DNA of 42,393 bases, taken from the NCBI RefSeq assembly GCF_000226875.1, contig NZ_JH164926.1, forward strand, positions 781,001-823,393, read 5' to 3'. This document shows positions 26,123 to 35,037 of this stretch, piece after piece. The notes beneath the pieces are model-generated. The model ran no database searches and was not told where the DNA came from. It saw only the letters and a list, made by a program, of their open reading frames with translations. This DNA comes from Neisseria shayeganii 871. GTDB lineage: Bacteria; Pseudomonadota; Gammaproteobacteria; Burkholderiales; Neisseriaceae. Within the stretch, counting starts at the first letter, position 1; the number at the start of each line of letters is the position of its first letter. The position numbers were made by a program, and so were the translations under genes.

Positions 26123-26281
26123 ATGATGTATGCTCTGCTTCTGATCTTGCTGCTGCTCGTCTTGCTGTTTCTCTACTCCCGCCAACTGCGCCGGCAAAAA
26201 TGGCAGGATGAAACGGATGAATGCCGTTTTTTCAATCAAGTTTACGGGAAAGACCCCGGAGAACCTCCACCCCAATCGTAA
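26123..26281 (+). CDS. Small membrane peptide, 52 residues
   Basis: MMYALLLILLLLVLLFLYSR forms a single strongly hydrophobic helix, followed by QLRRQKWQDE and a hydrophilic tail with one cysteine, ending GEPPPQS. The positive charges after the helix predict an outside-to-inside topology with the tail in the cytoplasm. A good -10 lies upstream, which argues for a real transcript; the ribosome binding site (GGGAAA) is only fair. I do not recognise the family. A hairpin (26299-26307 with 26322-26330) follows, without a T run. It lies within the segment bounded by MITE copies 1 and 2. Confidence 0.5.
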   Translation: MMYALLLILLLLVLLFLYSRQLRRQKWQDETDECRFFNQVYGKDPGEPPPQS

Positions 26282-26373
26282 TCTTGGCCCAAAATCAACA
26301 GCCGCCAAGCCTCATAAGGCATGGCGGCTGCGGATGCGGTTTGGCGGATATGGGCGGCCGGTATGAGCAAGGT

Positions 26374-26555
26374 GAGACCTTTGCACCCCCCCAGATGTGG
26401 ATGCAGTTCAAGGCGTAGCAGCGCAGCGAACCTGAACGCAGGAATCCCCGTGGGACAGACATATCACATAGATAGGCAAGTGAGCGAGCAGTACCCATAG
26501 GGCATAAACGCACAACGCAGAAATGCGCCGCAGATGGGGGTTTTGCAAAGGTCTC
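26374..26555 (+). mobile_element. 182 bp MITE-like element, copy 2
   Basis: Same element as copy 1 in opposite orientation. The flanks are a perfect 5 bp duplication AAGGT (26369-26373 and 26556-26560), which fixes the element ends independently of the DUS cases. It lies 29 bases past the ribA stop (convergent side). No transposase frame. Confidence 0.88.
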
Positions 26556-26584
26556 AAGGTGTGCCTGCACGCCCTGCCGTGACC

Positions 26585-27205
26585 TTACTCGGCAATCTTG
26601 AGCAAATGGCCCAGCTTTTCGGCCTTGGTATTCAGGTAGCCTTCGTTCTCCGGATTCACCCCCACCTGCAGCGGCACCCGCTCCACCACATTAATCCCGT
26701 TGCGGCGCATGGTGGCCAGCTTTTCCGGATTGTTGGTCAGCAGGCGCACTTCTTCTACGCCGAGGTGGCGGTAAATATCGCGGGCCAGGGTGAAATCGCG
26801 CGCATCAATCGGCAGCCCCAAAGCCAAATTGGCTTCCACCGTATCCATGCCGGCATCCTGCAGCTTGTAGGCGCGGATTTTATTGATCAAGCCGATGCCG
26901 CGCCCTTCCTGACGCAGATACACAATCACCCCCCGTCCTTCGGCCTGCACCGCCCGCATCGCGGCCTGCAGTTGGGGGCCGCAGTCGCATTTCTGCGAAA
27001 ACAGCGCATCGCCGGTTAGGCATTCGGAATGGATGCGCGACAATACCGGCCCGCCTTGCGCCACATCGCCCATGACCAAAGCCACATGCTCCTGCCCGCT
27101 CGCGATTTCTTCAAAACCGTGCAGCGAAAACAGGCCGTATTCGGTAGGCAAGCGGCAGGCGGCAACAAAGCGCAAGCCTTGTGTGTGTGTGTCGGAGTGA
27201 TTCAT
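26585..27205 (-). CDS. ribA: GTP cyclohydrolase II
   Basis: 206 residues, the stand-alone enzyme (not fused to RibB). It opens GTP to 2,5-diamino-6-ribosylamino-4(3H)-pyrimidinone phosphate, the first step of riboflavin synthesis. The zinc cysteines are in SECLTGDALFSQKCDCG; the active site has RQEGRGIGLINKI, then LGVEEVRLLTNNPEK. The start at 27205 overlaps the stop of the GAF-like gene by 4 bases (ATGA), so the two are translationally coupled. A short (CA) run encodes SDTHTQ near the N terminus. A DUS at 26632 is translated as GYLN near the C terminus. Confidence 0.95.
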   Translation of the reverse strand: MNHSDTHTQGLRFVAACRLPTEYGLFSLHGFEEIASGQEHVALVMGDVAQGGPVLSRIHSECLTGDALFSQKCDCGPQLQAAMRAVQAEGRGVIVYLRQEGRGIGLINKIRAYKLQDAGMDTVEANLALGLPIDARDFTLARDIYRHLGVEEVRLLTNNPEKLATMRRNGINVVERVPLQVGVNPENEGYLNTKAEKLGHLLKIAE

Positions 27206-27864
27206 TCTGTTTCTTGTGCTGAAGTTGCGGGCGACGATAATCCGGCCAAAGGCTCGGCCAAGGCCAGCGCCAAACCGCTCCAATGGCTGAGGGCCTGGTC
27301 GTCAAAACCCGAGAGACGACGGCTTTCCAAATACACGACGCCCAACACCCGCCCGCTGCTTTGGCACACAGGCACGGCCAGTTGGCTGCCGTCTTGATGT
27401 CTGGCACCGGCCAAATCGCCGCTGCGCAGCCAAGCAGCGACGTCGTCGATTTGGTTCAGCCAGCCGGTTTGCGCACTGCGCGCCGCCAAATGGAGGACGG
27501 CCTCTGCGGCCAAATCCTGCTCGGCCGCCACCACATCTTCCGCCTCTTCACCCCGGCTGCACAAGCGCACCAATTTGTCCGGTGCCGCCAGCCAATAAAC
27601 CGCAGCCAGGCTGGCCGGCGCGGCCTCGTGGAAAGAATCCAGCGCCATAAACACGCGGCGCAACAAATCGGTGTGCTCGGGCGTTTCCGGCAAATGCTCG
27701 GTCAAACCGGCATCGGCGTGCCGATACCACAGCAGCTGCGGTTCAATCGAGGCCTGGCCGCCCGCCATCACGGTTTGGGCGGTCAGCAAGGCTACCTGAA
27801 CGGCTTCCAGCGGCAGCTTCAGGCCCTGGGTGCGTAGATAATCGCGGATCAAAACGGCTGACAT
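27202..27864 (-). CDS. GAF-like domain protein, function unknown
   Basis: 220 residues, soluble. The C-terminal half looks like a GAF domain: LAAVYWLAAPDKLVRLCSRG near residue 85 and SQLAVPVCQSSGRVLGVVYLES near 165-186, the usual pattern of a small-molecule sensor. The N-terminal 70 residues are helical and unassigned. The ATG at 27864 is chosen over a TTG two codons earlier; GGAAA is suitably spaced. Coupled to ribA by a 4-base overlap, so a link with riboflavin or nucleotide sensing is conceivable but unproven. A DUS at 27790 lies inside the gene. Confidence 0.7.
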   Translation of the reverse strand: MSAVLIRDYLRTQGLKLPLEAVQVALLTAQTVMAGGQASIEPQLLWYRHADAGLTEHLPETPEHTDLLRRVFMALDSFHEAAPASLAAVYWLAAPDKLVRLCSRGEEAEDVVAAEQDLAAEAVLHLAARSAQTGWLNQIDDVAAWLRSGDLAGARHQDGSQLAVPVCQSSGRVLGVVYLESRRLSGFDDQALSHWSGLALALAEPLAGLSSPATSAQETE

Positions 27865-28013
27865 AGACAATTTCCGTTACAAAAGCGGCGGCTTCACAGC
27901 GGGCGGCCACCTGACTGGCCGACGGCGGGCAATCGCAGCCACAAACGTTGTTGCTTTCAGGTAGCCTGCAAGCGGCAATACTCTCTGACAACCGCCCTAT
28001 TCCCGTTTACTTC

Positions 28014-28634
<621 letters not shown>

Positions 28635-28732
28635 AATGGGCTTCTCCATAATGGTTAAAAACCTGTCACCCTCTTCTGTTCGACAGCCGTGCGGATTCGG
28701 CAACGCTGCACAGAAGATGGTGAGCAGGTTGT

Positions 28733-28792
28733 GAGGCTACCTGAAAACGAGACGCGCGGATTTTTGCGCAGCAAAAGATTTCAGGTAGCCCG
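28733..28792 (-). other. Long DUS inverted pair between tig and clpP
   Basis: DUS at 28734-28745 and a one-mismatch inverse copy at about 28780-28791 can pair across a roughly 34-base loop. It may attenuate read-through from tig into clpP. The effect is uncertain because no U tract follows. Confidence 0.35.
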
Positions 28793-28807
28793 ATTCGGGA
28801 CGGCTGC

Positions 28808-30115
28808 TTAAGCCTGCTGGCCCATCACCTCGTCGAAAGCCAAAGCCTTTTCGTTCACTTTGGCCTGCTCCAACACATACTTCACCACATTGGCTTCTAC
28901 GGCCAAAGAAGTAGGGCCTTGCAGGCGGCTGCGGTCGGCAAAATACCATTCCACCACTTCTTGCGGGTCTTCGTAGCTTTCGGAGAAATCGGCCACCACC
29001 GCTTTGATCTGCTCTTCGCTGGGTTCCAGCTTCTGGCTGCTCACCAGTTCGGCCAAAATCAGGCCCAAGGCCACGCGGCGCTCGGCCTGCTCGTTGAACA
29101 TATCGGCCGGCAGATCCAGGTTTTTGGTGTCCATGCCTTGGTTGGCAAAGTTTTGACGCATGTCGTCGGCCAAGCGGGCGGCCTCTTCGCGCACCAACAC
29201 TTTGGGCACTTCGATTTCGGTCACGTCCAGCAGTGCCTGCATCACGTTTTCTTTGGTTTGGTTTTCTACGCGGCGGCTCACTTCGCGCTGCACGTTTTTC
29301 TTCACTTCTTCGCGCATTTTAGCCACGTCACCGTCGGCGATGCCCAAAGATTTGGCGAATTGCTCGTCAACCGGCGGCAATTCGGCTTCGGCCACGTTTT
29401 TCAGGGTGATCACGAATACCGCGGTTTTACCGGCCACATCGGCGCCGTGGTAGTCTTCGGGGAAGTTCACTTCCACTTCTTTCACGTCATTCTCTTTCAT
29501 GCCCAAAATGCCGGACTCGAATTCCGGCAGCATGCGGCCTTGACCAAGAATGAAGGGGTAATTTTGCGAAGAGCCGCCATCAAAAGGCACACCGTCGATT
29601 TTGCCGGCAAAATCGATGATCACGCGGTCGCCGTCGCGCGCTTCGCGCTCCACGCGGTTGAAGCGGGTTCGCTGCTGGCGCAGGATGTCGATGGTTTTTT
29701 CCACTTCGGCTTCGCCCACTTCGGTGGTGACTTTTTCGATTTCCTTACCGCTCAAATCGCCCAGCTTAACTTCGGGGAACACTTCGAAAGTGGCGGCCAC
29801 TTTGAAGCTTTTCTCGTCGTCTTGCTGTTCCAAAGCGTCAAACGCCAGCAGGCCGGCCAGTTTGATGCCTTCTTCGGAAACGGTTTGCGCAAATTTTTGG
29901 CGCAGTTGTTCGTTCAACACTTCATCGCGGATACCGGCACCGTACATGGACTCGATCATACGCAGCGGCGCTTTGCCCGGACGGAAGCCGTCCACGCGCG
30001 CGCGGCGTTGGGTGGCTTGCAGTTTTTTCTGTACGGCGGCTTCTACGTCGCTCCATGCCAAATCCAGCACCAGCTTGCGCTCGAGACCTTCCAATTTTTC
30101 TACGGTGATACTCAT
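28808..30115 (-). CDS. tig: Trigger factor
   Basis: 435-residue ribosome-associated chaperone and prolyl isomerase. The N-terminal ribosome-binding domain has the signature GFRPGKAP (FRPGKAPLRMIES, about 43-55). The FKBP-like domain (about 150-245) includes DRVIIDFAGKIDGVPFDGG and ILGQGRMLPEFESGILGM. The long helical C-terminal domain is substrate binding. AAGGA before the ATG gives a good start. First gene of tig-clpP. A one-mismatch DUS (about 30277) lies upstream. Confidence 0.96.
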   Translation of the reverse strand: MSITVEKLEGLERKLVLDLAWSDVEAAVQKKLQATQRRARVDGFRPGKAPLRMIESMYGAGIRDEVLNEQLRQKFAQTVSEEGIKLAGLLAFDALEQQDDEKSFKVAATFEVFPEVKLGDLSGKEIEKVTTEVGEAEVEKTIDILRQQRTRFNRVEREARDGDRVIIDFAGKIDGVPFDGGSSQNYPFILGQGRMLPEFESGILGMKENDVKEVEVNFPEDYHGADVAGKTAVFVITLKNVAEAELPPVDEQFAKSLGIADGDVAKMREEVKKNVQREVSRRVENQTKENVMQALLDVTEIEVPKVLVREEAARLADDMRQNFANQGMDTKNLDLPADMFNEQAERRVALGLILAELVSSQKLEPSEEQIKAVVADFSESYEDPQEVVEWYFADRSRLQGPTSLAVEANVVKYVLEQAKVNEKALAFDEVMGQQA

Positions 30116-30310
30116 GGTTAATCCTTAATGAAATGAAAGATTCCGCCGGGGCTGCGCCCGTACGGGAGATTCAGTTGGCCGCCGATCTCGGCCGGCGGCA
30201 AAAAATGAAAAGCGCGAGTGTACCACACTTTCGCGTTTTGTCGTGGCCGGGCAAACGGCAGACCGCCCTGAGGTTTCAGGTAGCTTGCCGTAGGCCTTAA
30301 CCGGCGGAGC

Positions 30311-31318
30311 CTACGCCGCCAGTTCCACCAACAAAGTGCGCATCGCCGACCAAGCATCGCCGTCTTCCGCACCTTTGATCATGCGGTCAATCGCCGCGCA
30401 TTGCTGCAGGGCGGCCACCAGACGGGCGGGCGCAATGCGGCGCACCGCCTGCGGAGCCAACTGCTGTTTGCTGCCCCACAAGCGCAGGCTGTTGCGCACC
30501 TGTGCCACGGTTTGCCCTTGCTTGAAGGCGGCAGCCAAACGAATCAGGGTGCGCACGTCTTCCGCCACCGACCACAACAGCAACACCGGCTCTTCGCCTT
30601 CCGCCTGCAGCCCTTCGAGCAGGCGCAACACGCGCTCGGCCTCGCCCGACATCCAAGCCTCGGTGAGCTGGAAGGCATCGAAGCGGGCCACATCGGCCAC
30701 CGTGCGCTCGGTCTCCTCCGCCGTGAGCAAATGCCCGGCCGGATAGAGCAGCGCCAGTTTGTCCACCTCCTGTTTGGCGGCCAACAAATTGCCCTCTACC
30801 TTGGCGGCAAACAAGGCCAACGCTTCGTTTTCGATAGCCAAACCGGCCTGCTGCAAACGGCCGCGCAACCAAGCCGGCAAAGCGTTGCCGGCCACGGGCT
30901 TGGCTTCCGCCACGGTGCCCGCTTTGGCCAGCGCGGTAAACCATTTGCTTTGCAGCTGCGCCCGCTCCAGCTTGGGCAGCATCACAAGCAGCACCGTATC
31001 CGGCGGCAGATCGGCGGCCAGCCGCTCCAAAGCCTCGCCGCCGGGCTTGCCCGGCTTGCCGTTGGGGATGTGTACCTCAATCAGTTTCAAATCGGCAAAC
31101 AGACCCATGCTGCCGGCCGAGGCCAACAGTTCCTGCCAATCGAATCCGCTGTCGGCGGTATAGACTTCGCGGTTCAGGTAGCCCTGCGCCTTGGCGGCGG
31201 CCCGCAAAGCATCCAGCGCCTCCACCCGCAGCAAATCTTCTTCGCCGTGAATCACATACAGCGGATGCAGCGGCGCGGCCAGGCTTTCTTCCAGACGGCT
31301 AATGTCCAAAGCAGCCAT
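30311..31318 (-). CDS. holA: DNA polymerase III subunit delta
   Basis: 335 residues. HolA is the clamp-loader wrench that opens the beta clamp. The N terminus LYVIHGEEDLLRVEALDALRAAA is typical, followed by a domain I pattern (LIEVHIPNGKPGKPGGEAL) and AGLAIENEALALFAAKVEGNLLAAKQEVDKLALL, the conserved delta motif. The C-terminal domain ends with AAIDRMIKGAEDGDAWSAMRTLLVELA. The ATG at 31318 overlaps the lptE stop by one base (TAATG). The lptE-holA pairing is standard in proteobacteria. A DUS-like site near 31173 is read as GYLN. Confidence 0.94.
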   Translation of the reverse strand: MAALDISRLEESLAAPLHPLYVIHGEEDLLRVEALDALRAAAKAQGYLNREVYTADSGFDWQELLASAGSMGLFADLKLIEVHIPNGKPGKPGGEALERLAADLPPDTVLLVMLPKLERAQLQSKWFTALAKAGTVAEAKPVAGNALPAWLRGRLQQAGLAIENEALALFAAKVEGNLLAAKQEVDKLALLYPAGHLLTAEETERTVADVARFDAFQLTEAWMSGEAERVLRLLEGLQAEGEEPVLLLWSVAEDVRTLIRLAAAFKQGQTVAQVRNSLRLWGSKQQLAPQAVRRIAPARLVAALQQCAAIDRMIKGAEDGDAWSAMRTLLVELAA

Positions 31319-31794
31319 TATTCGGCTTTCAGGTAGCCCAAACGGCGCACCAGCTGCTCGGCGGCATCCACCCGCATTTCCGCCCACAACAGCGCTTCTT
31401 CTTCCTGTTTGCCCAAAATATCGCGGTCGTGATAGTCCAATGGGCGGCGTACGGTCACATCCAGCGGGTGCACGGTCTCGCGGCCTTCAAAACGCACTTC
31501 CGCCTGCACCCGCAACACCAGCATATATTCCTTTACCGTGCCAGACAAATTGATGCTGTGGATATCGCGCCGCGTTTGCACATCTTTCACTTGCAGCAGC
31601 GCACCGGCAAACGCATTGTCCACCCGCGCATGGCGACGCAGCAGCTCGGTTTCCAGTACCTGCTGCATGGCCCCGCCCTGCACCGCCCACACGCGCTGCG
31701 ACAGCTCGGCCGACACCGCCGGATCGCTGCCGGCCAAGCGGAAACCGCAAGCGGAAAGCAATACCGCCAAGGCCAAAGGAATGTATTTATTCAT
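31318..31794 (-). CDS. lptE: LPS-assembly lipoprotein LptE
   Basis: 158 residues. The lipobox LSAC at Cys16, directly followed by GFRLAG, is the LptE hallmark. LptE sits as a plug in the LptD barrel and is needed to place LPS or lipooligosaccharide on the cell surface. AAGGACGA upstream supports the start. A DUS-like site is translated as the last residues, GYLKAE. The MITE copy 3 ends 43 bases upstream of the start, so any promoter must lie in that gap, within the element, or beyond it. leuS, often upstream, is not here. Confidence 0.9.
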   Translation of the reverse strand: MNKYIPLALAVLLSACGFRLAGSDPAVSAELSQRVWAVQGGAMQQVLETELLRRHARVDNAFAGALLQVKDVQTRRDIHSINLSGTVKEYMLVLRVQAEVRFEGRETVHPLDVTVRRPLDYHDRDILGKQEEEALLWAEMRVDAAEQLVRRLGYLKAE

Positions 31795-31836
31795 TTCGGA
31801 TTCGTCCTTCCATTGTGTGCCGCATAGAATCAGGCT

Positions 31837-32018
31837 GAGACCTTTGCAAACCCCCAGATGTGGATGCAGTTCAAGGCGTAGCAGCGCAGCGAGCGTGAAC
31901 GCAGGAATCCCCGTGGGACAGACATATCACATAGATAGGCAAGTGAGCGAGCAGTACCCATAGGGCATAAACGCACAACGCAGAAATGCGCCGCAGATGG
32001 GGGTTTTGCAAAGGTCTC
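31837..32018 (+). mobile_element. 182 bp MITE-like element, copy 3 (inserted in a DUS hairpin)
   Basis: Flanked by AGGCT (31832-31836 and 32019-32023); the right copy starts an intact DUS which is the left arm of the hairpin behind gatB. It lies between the lptE start and the gatB stop, both minus strand. Same orientation as copies 2 and 4; no transposase frame. Confidence 0.9.
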
Positions 32019-32051
32019 AGGCTACCTGAAAGCAGCTTTCAGGTAGCCTAA
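32018..32051 (-). terminator. DUS-pair hairpin after gatB
   Basis: Inverted DUS at 32019-32030 and 32038-32049 with a short loop, 34 bases past the gatB stop. MITE copy 3 abuts the far side of the stem. Confidence 0.6.
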
Positions 32052-32084
32052 TGGCTCGGCTCCGTCTCTGCAAGCCGATTTTGC

Positions 32085-33512
32085 TCAAACCAGTTTCGCT
32101 TTCAGCAATTCCTGCACCTGCTGCGGATTGGCTTTGCCTTTGCTGGCTTTCATCACTTGGCCCACCAGCGCGTTAAAGGCTTTTTCCTTACCGGCTTTGA
32201 ATTCTTCTACCGATTTGGCGTTGGCGGCCAGAACTTCGTCGATGATTTTTTCAATCGCGCCGCTGTCGGTCATTTGTTGCAAACCGTCGCGCTCAATAAT
32301 GGCTGCGGCAGTCAAATCGCTGCCCCACATGGCTTCAAACACTTGCTTGGCCAGTTTGTTGCTCAAGGTGCCGTCGGCGATTTTCGCCACCAACCCGGCC
32401 AAACGATCGGCCTGAATCGGGCTTGCAGACAGGCTTAAACCTTCTTTGTTCAAGGTGGCGGCCAATTCGCCGTTCATCCAGTTGGCCACCAGTTTCCCCT
32501 GCCCGCTGGCTTGGGCGGCGGTTTCAAAGAAAGCGGCTTGAGCGCGGCTGGCGGTTAATAAACGGGCATCGTAGTCGCTTACGCCGAAATCGCGGATAAA
32601 GCGTTGCGCCATTTCAGACGGCAATTCGGGCATTGCGCTGCGGGCGCGTTCTATTTGCTCATCGGAAATAATCACCGGCAGCAAATCGGGATCGGGGAAA
32701 TAGCGGTAATCGTGCGCGTCTTCTTTCAGTCGCATCACGCGGGTTTCGCCCTTATCGGGGTCGAACAACATGGTGGCCTGCTGCACTTTGCCGCCATCTT
32801 CCAACAGCTCAATCTGACTTTCCACTTCATAATTAATCGCCTGCTCCAAAAAGCGGAAAGAGTTTAAGTTTTTGATTTCACGGCGCATACCAAATTCCTG
32901 CTGCCCTTTCGGGCGCACCGATACATTGGCATCGATGCGGAACGAACCTTCCGCCATATTGCCGTCGCAAATATCCAGCCACGTGACCAAGCCGTGCAAA
33001 GCTTTGGCATAAGCCACAGCCTCGGCGGCGGAACGCATTTCCGGCTCGGAAACCACTTCCAGCAGAGGCGTGCCGGCACGGTTGAGATCGATGCCCGTTG
33101 CACCGCTCAAACCTTCATGCACCGATTTGCCCGCATCTTCTTCCATGTGCGCACGGGTTACATGGATGGTTTTCACTTCGTCGCCCACCACAATTTCCAA
33201 CTTGCCGCGCTCCACAATCGGCGCGTCCAACTGGCTGATTTGATAGCCTTTGGGCAAATCGGGGTAGAAGTAGTTTTTACGGTCGAACACGTTTTTGCGG
33301 TTGATTTTCGCATCCAAAGCCAAACCGAGTCTGACGGCCTTTTCCACCACCTCGCGGTTCATCACCGGCAACACGCCCGGCAAAGCACATTCCACCACAC
33401 TGGCATGCGCGTTCGGCTCGGCACCGAAAGCGGTGGAAGCACCGCTGAAAATTTTGGATTTGGTATTTAATTGGACGTGGATTTCCAGTCCGATTACGGT
33501 TTCCCAGGTCAT
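32085..33512 (-). CDS. gatB: Asp-tRNA(Asn)/Glu-tRNA(Gln) amidotransferase subunit B
   Basis: 475 residues. GatB binds the misacylated tRNA and activates its side chain in the GatCAB complex. N-terminal signature WETVIGLEIHVQLNTKSKIFS, then FYPDLPKGYQISQ and GSFRIDANVSVRP; the C-terminal YqeY-like tail domain ends with KGKANPQQVQELLKAKL. Complete. It carries the 10-mer GCCGTCTGAA (on the minus strand, 32622-32613), the core of the Neisseria DUS, which fits nowhere else in this Eikenella-type sequence except gatA. Intergenic gap to gatA is 76 bases, with an Eikenella DUS at 33573. Confidence 0.96.
   Translation of the reverse strand: MTWETVIGLEIHVQLNTKSKIFSGASTAFGAEPNAHASVVECALPGVLPVMNREVVEKAVRLGLALDAKINRKNVFDRKNYFYPDLPKGYQISQLDAPIVERGKLEIVVGDEVKTIHVTRAHMEEDAGKSVHEGLSGATGIDLNRAGTPLLEVVSEPEMRSAAEAVAYAKALHGLVTWLDICDGNMAEGSFRIDANVSVRPKGQQEFGMRREIKNLNSFRFLEQAINYEVESQIELLEDGGKVQQATMLFDPDKGETRVMRLKEDAHDYRYFPDPDLLPVIISDEQIERARSAMPELPSEMAQRFIRDFGVSDYDARLLTASRAQAAFFETAAQASGQGKLVANWMNGELAATLNKEGLSLSASPIQADRLAGLVAKIADGTLSNKLAKQVFEAMWGSDLTAAAIIERDGLQQMTDSGAIEKIIDEVLAANAKSVEEFKAGKEKAFNALVGQVMKASKGKANPQQVQELLKAKLV
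32613..32622 (-). other. Neisseria-dialect DUS core in gatB
   Basis: TTCAGACGGC on the plus strand, i.e. GCCGTCTGAA on the minus strand, the 10-base Neisseria DUS core, in the context TTGCCGTCTGAA (11 of 12 bases of the Neisseria 12-mer). Confidence 0.85.
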
Positions 33513-33588
33513 AGGAGATCTTTCTTGCTAATTAAGCTTTTCCAATAATTCTTTCGCTATTCAGTATATTTAAAGGCTACCTGAAAGC

Positions 33589-35037
33589 TTAAACCGGAGA
33601 CTGCATATGCCAATCACTTTCCAACTGCATCTGATGCGCCACGCCCAGCAATTTCGCTTCGGCGAAATAATTGCCAATCAATTGCACGCCAATCGGCAGG
33701 CCGTCTGAAGAGAAGCCTGCGGGCAGGGTCATGGCGGGGAGGCCGGCGAGGTTGACGGCGATGGTGTAGATGTCGGAAAGGTACATCTGCACAGGGTCGT
33801 TAATGTTGCTGTTCAGTTTGGGCGCGGCGGTGGGGGCAGTGGGCGCGAGGATGATGTCGCATTGCTGTAAGGCCGTCTGAAAATCGTTGGTGACCAAACG
33901 GCGCAGTTTTTGGGCTTTGAGGTAGTAGGCGTCGTAATAGCCGTGGCTCAAAACGTAGGTGCCGATCATAATGCGGCGTTTGACTTCGCTGCCGAAGCCT
34001 TCGGCGCGGGTGTTGCTGTACATTTCTTCCAAGTCGCCGAATCGGGCGGCGCGGTGGCCGTAGCGCACGCCGTCGTAGCGGGATAAGTTGGTGCTGGCTT
34101 CGGCCGAGGTCAAAACATAATATGCGGGGATGGAAAGCTCGGTTTGCGGCAGGCTCACTTCTACCATTTCTGCGCCTTGTGCTTTGAGCAGGTCGATGGC
34201 CGCTTGAATGGCTTTTTGTACGTCTGCGCTCATGCCTTCGCCGAAGTATTCTTTGGGCAGGCCGACTTTCAAGCCTTTGAGGGCTTGGTTTAAGTTGCGG
34301 GTGTAGTCTTCTTTGGTGCGTTCCAAGCTGGTGGAATCGCGTTCGTCGAAGCTCGCCATGGCATTCAGCAGAATGGCGCAGTCTTCGGCGGTTTGTGCCA
34401 TCGGGCCGGCTTGGTCGAAGCTGGACGCGTAAGCCACCATGCCGAAACGGGAAACGACGCCGTAAGTGGGTTTGATGCCGGTGATGCCGCAATGCGAAGC
34501 GGGCTGGCGGATAGAGCCGCCGGTGTCGGAGCCTAATGCCGCCGGTGCCAAACGGGCGGCGATAACGGCTGCGGAACCGCCGGAAGAGCCGCCGGGTACG
34601 TTTTCTAAATTCCACGGATTTTTAACGGCACCGTCAAACGAGGTTTCGTTGGTCGAACCCATGGCGAATTCGTCCATATTGGTGCGGCCGAGCGTTACCA
34701 TGCCTTCGTTGAGCAGGTTTTGCACGACGGTGGCGGTGTAGGGGGAAACGAAGTTGTCGAGCATTTTGCTGGAACACGCGCTTCTCCAACCTTGTTGGCA
34801 GAAGATGTCTTTAAAGGCAATGGGTACGCCGGTGAGGATGCCTGCGTTTCCGGCAGCCAAACGTTCGTCGGCGGCCTTGGCTTCGGCAAGCGTTAATTCT
34901 TTATTCAGGGTGGTGTAACCGTTGATGGCGGGGTTTCGGGCGTCGATGGCGTTGAGGTATTCTTGCGCCAGCTCGGTGGCGGAAATTTTTTTGGTTTGCA
35001 GCAATTCGCTGGCTTGTTTGAGCGTGTAATGAACCAT
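33589..35037 (-). CDS. gatA: Asp-tRNA(Asn)/Glu-tRNA(Gln) amidotransferase subunit A
   Basis: 482-residue amidase subunit that releases ammonia from glutamine for GatB. The Ser-cisSer-Lys triad is present: Lys76 (PIAFKDIF), Ser151 (PGGSSGGSAA) and Ser175 (SDTGGSIRQPAS). Complete and normal in length. Two exact Neisseria AG-DUS (AGGCCGTCTGAA, 33698-33709 and 33870-33881) are translated as SDGLP and FQTAL; no Eikenella DUS lies inside the gene. Base use looks less GC-rich than its neighbours by eye. This suggests that the gene was acquired from Neisseria by transformation. gatC lies 320 bases upstream. Confidence 0.96.
   Translation of the reverse strand: MVHYTLKQASELLQTKKISATELAQEYLNAIDARNPAINGYTTLNKELTLAEAKAADERLAAGNAGILTGVPIAFKDIFCQQGWRSACSSKMLDNFVSPYTATVVQNLLNEGMVTLGRTNMDEFAMGSTNETSFDGAVKNPWNLENVPGGSSGGSAAVIAARLAPAALGSDTGGSIRQPASHCGITGIKPTYGVVSRFGMVAYASSFDQAGPMAQTAEDCAILLNAMASFDERDSTSLERTKEDYTRNLNQALKGLKVGLPKEYFGEGMSADVQKAIQAAIDLLKAQGAEMVEVSLPQTELSIPAYYVLTSAEASTNLSRYDGVRYGHRAARFGDLEEMYSNTRAEGFGSEVKRRIMIGTYVLSHGYYDAYYLKAQKLRRLVTNDFQTALQQCDIILAPTAPTAAPKLNSNINDPVQMYLSDIYTIAVNLAGLPAMTLPAGFSSDGLPIGVQLIGNYFAEAKLLGVAHQMQLESDWHMQSPV
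33698..33709 (+). other. Neisseria AG-DUS in gatA, first copy
   Basis: Exact AGGCCGTCTGAA, the Neisseria uptake dialect, not the Eikenella one; read on the minus strand as SDGLP. Confidence 0.9.
33870..33881 (+). other. Neisseria AG-DUS in gatA, second copy
   Basis: Exact AGGCCGTCTGAA; read on the minus strand within FQTALQ. Confidence 0.9.

Noticed and set aside
27177..27192. GT/CA dinucleotide run in ribA as a phase-variation tract
   Set aside because: Only about six units and inside a riboflavin gene; too short for strong slippage.
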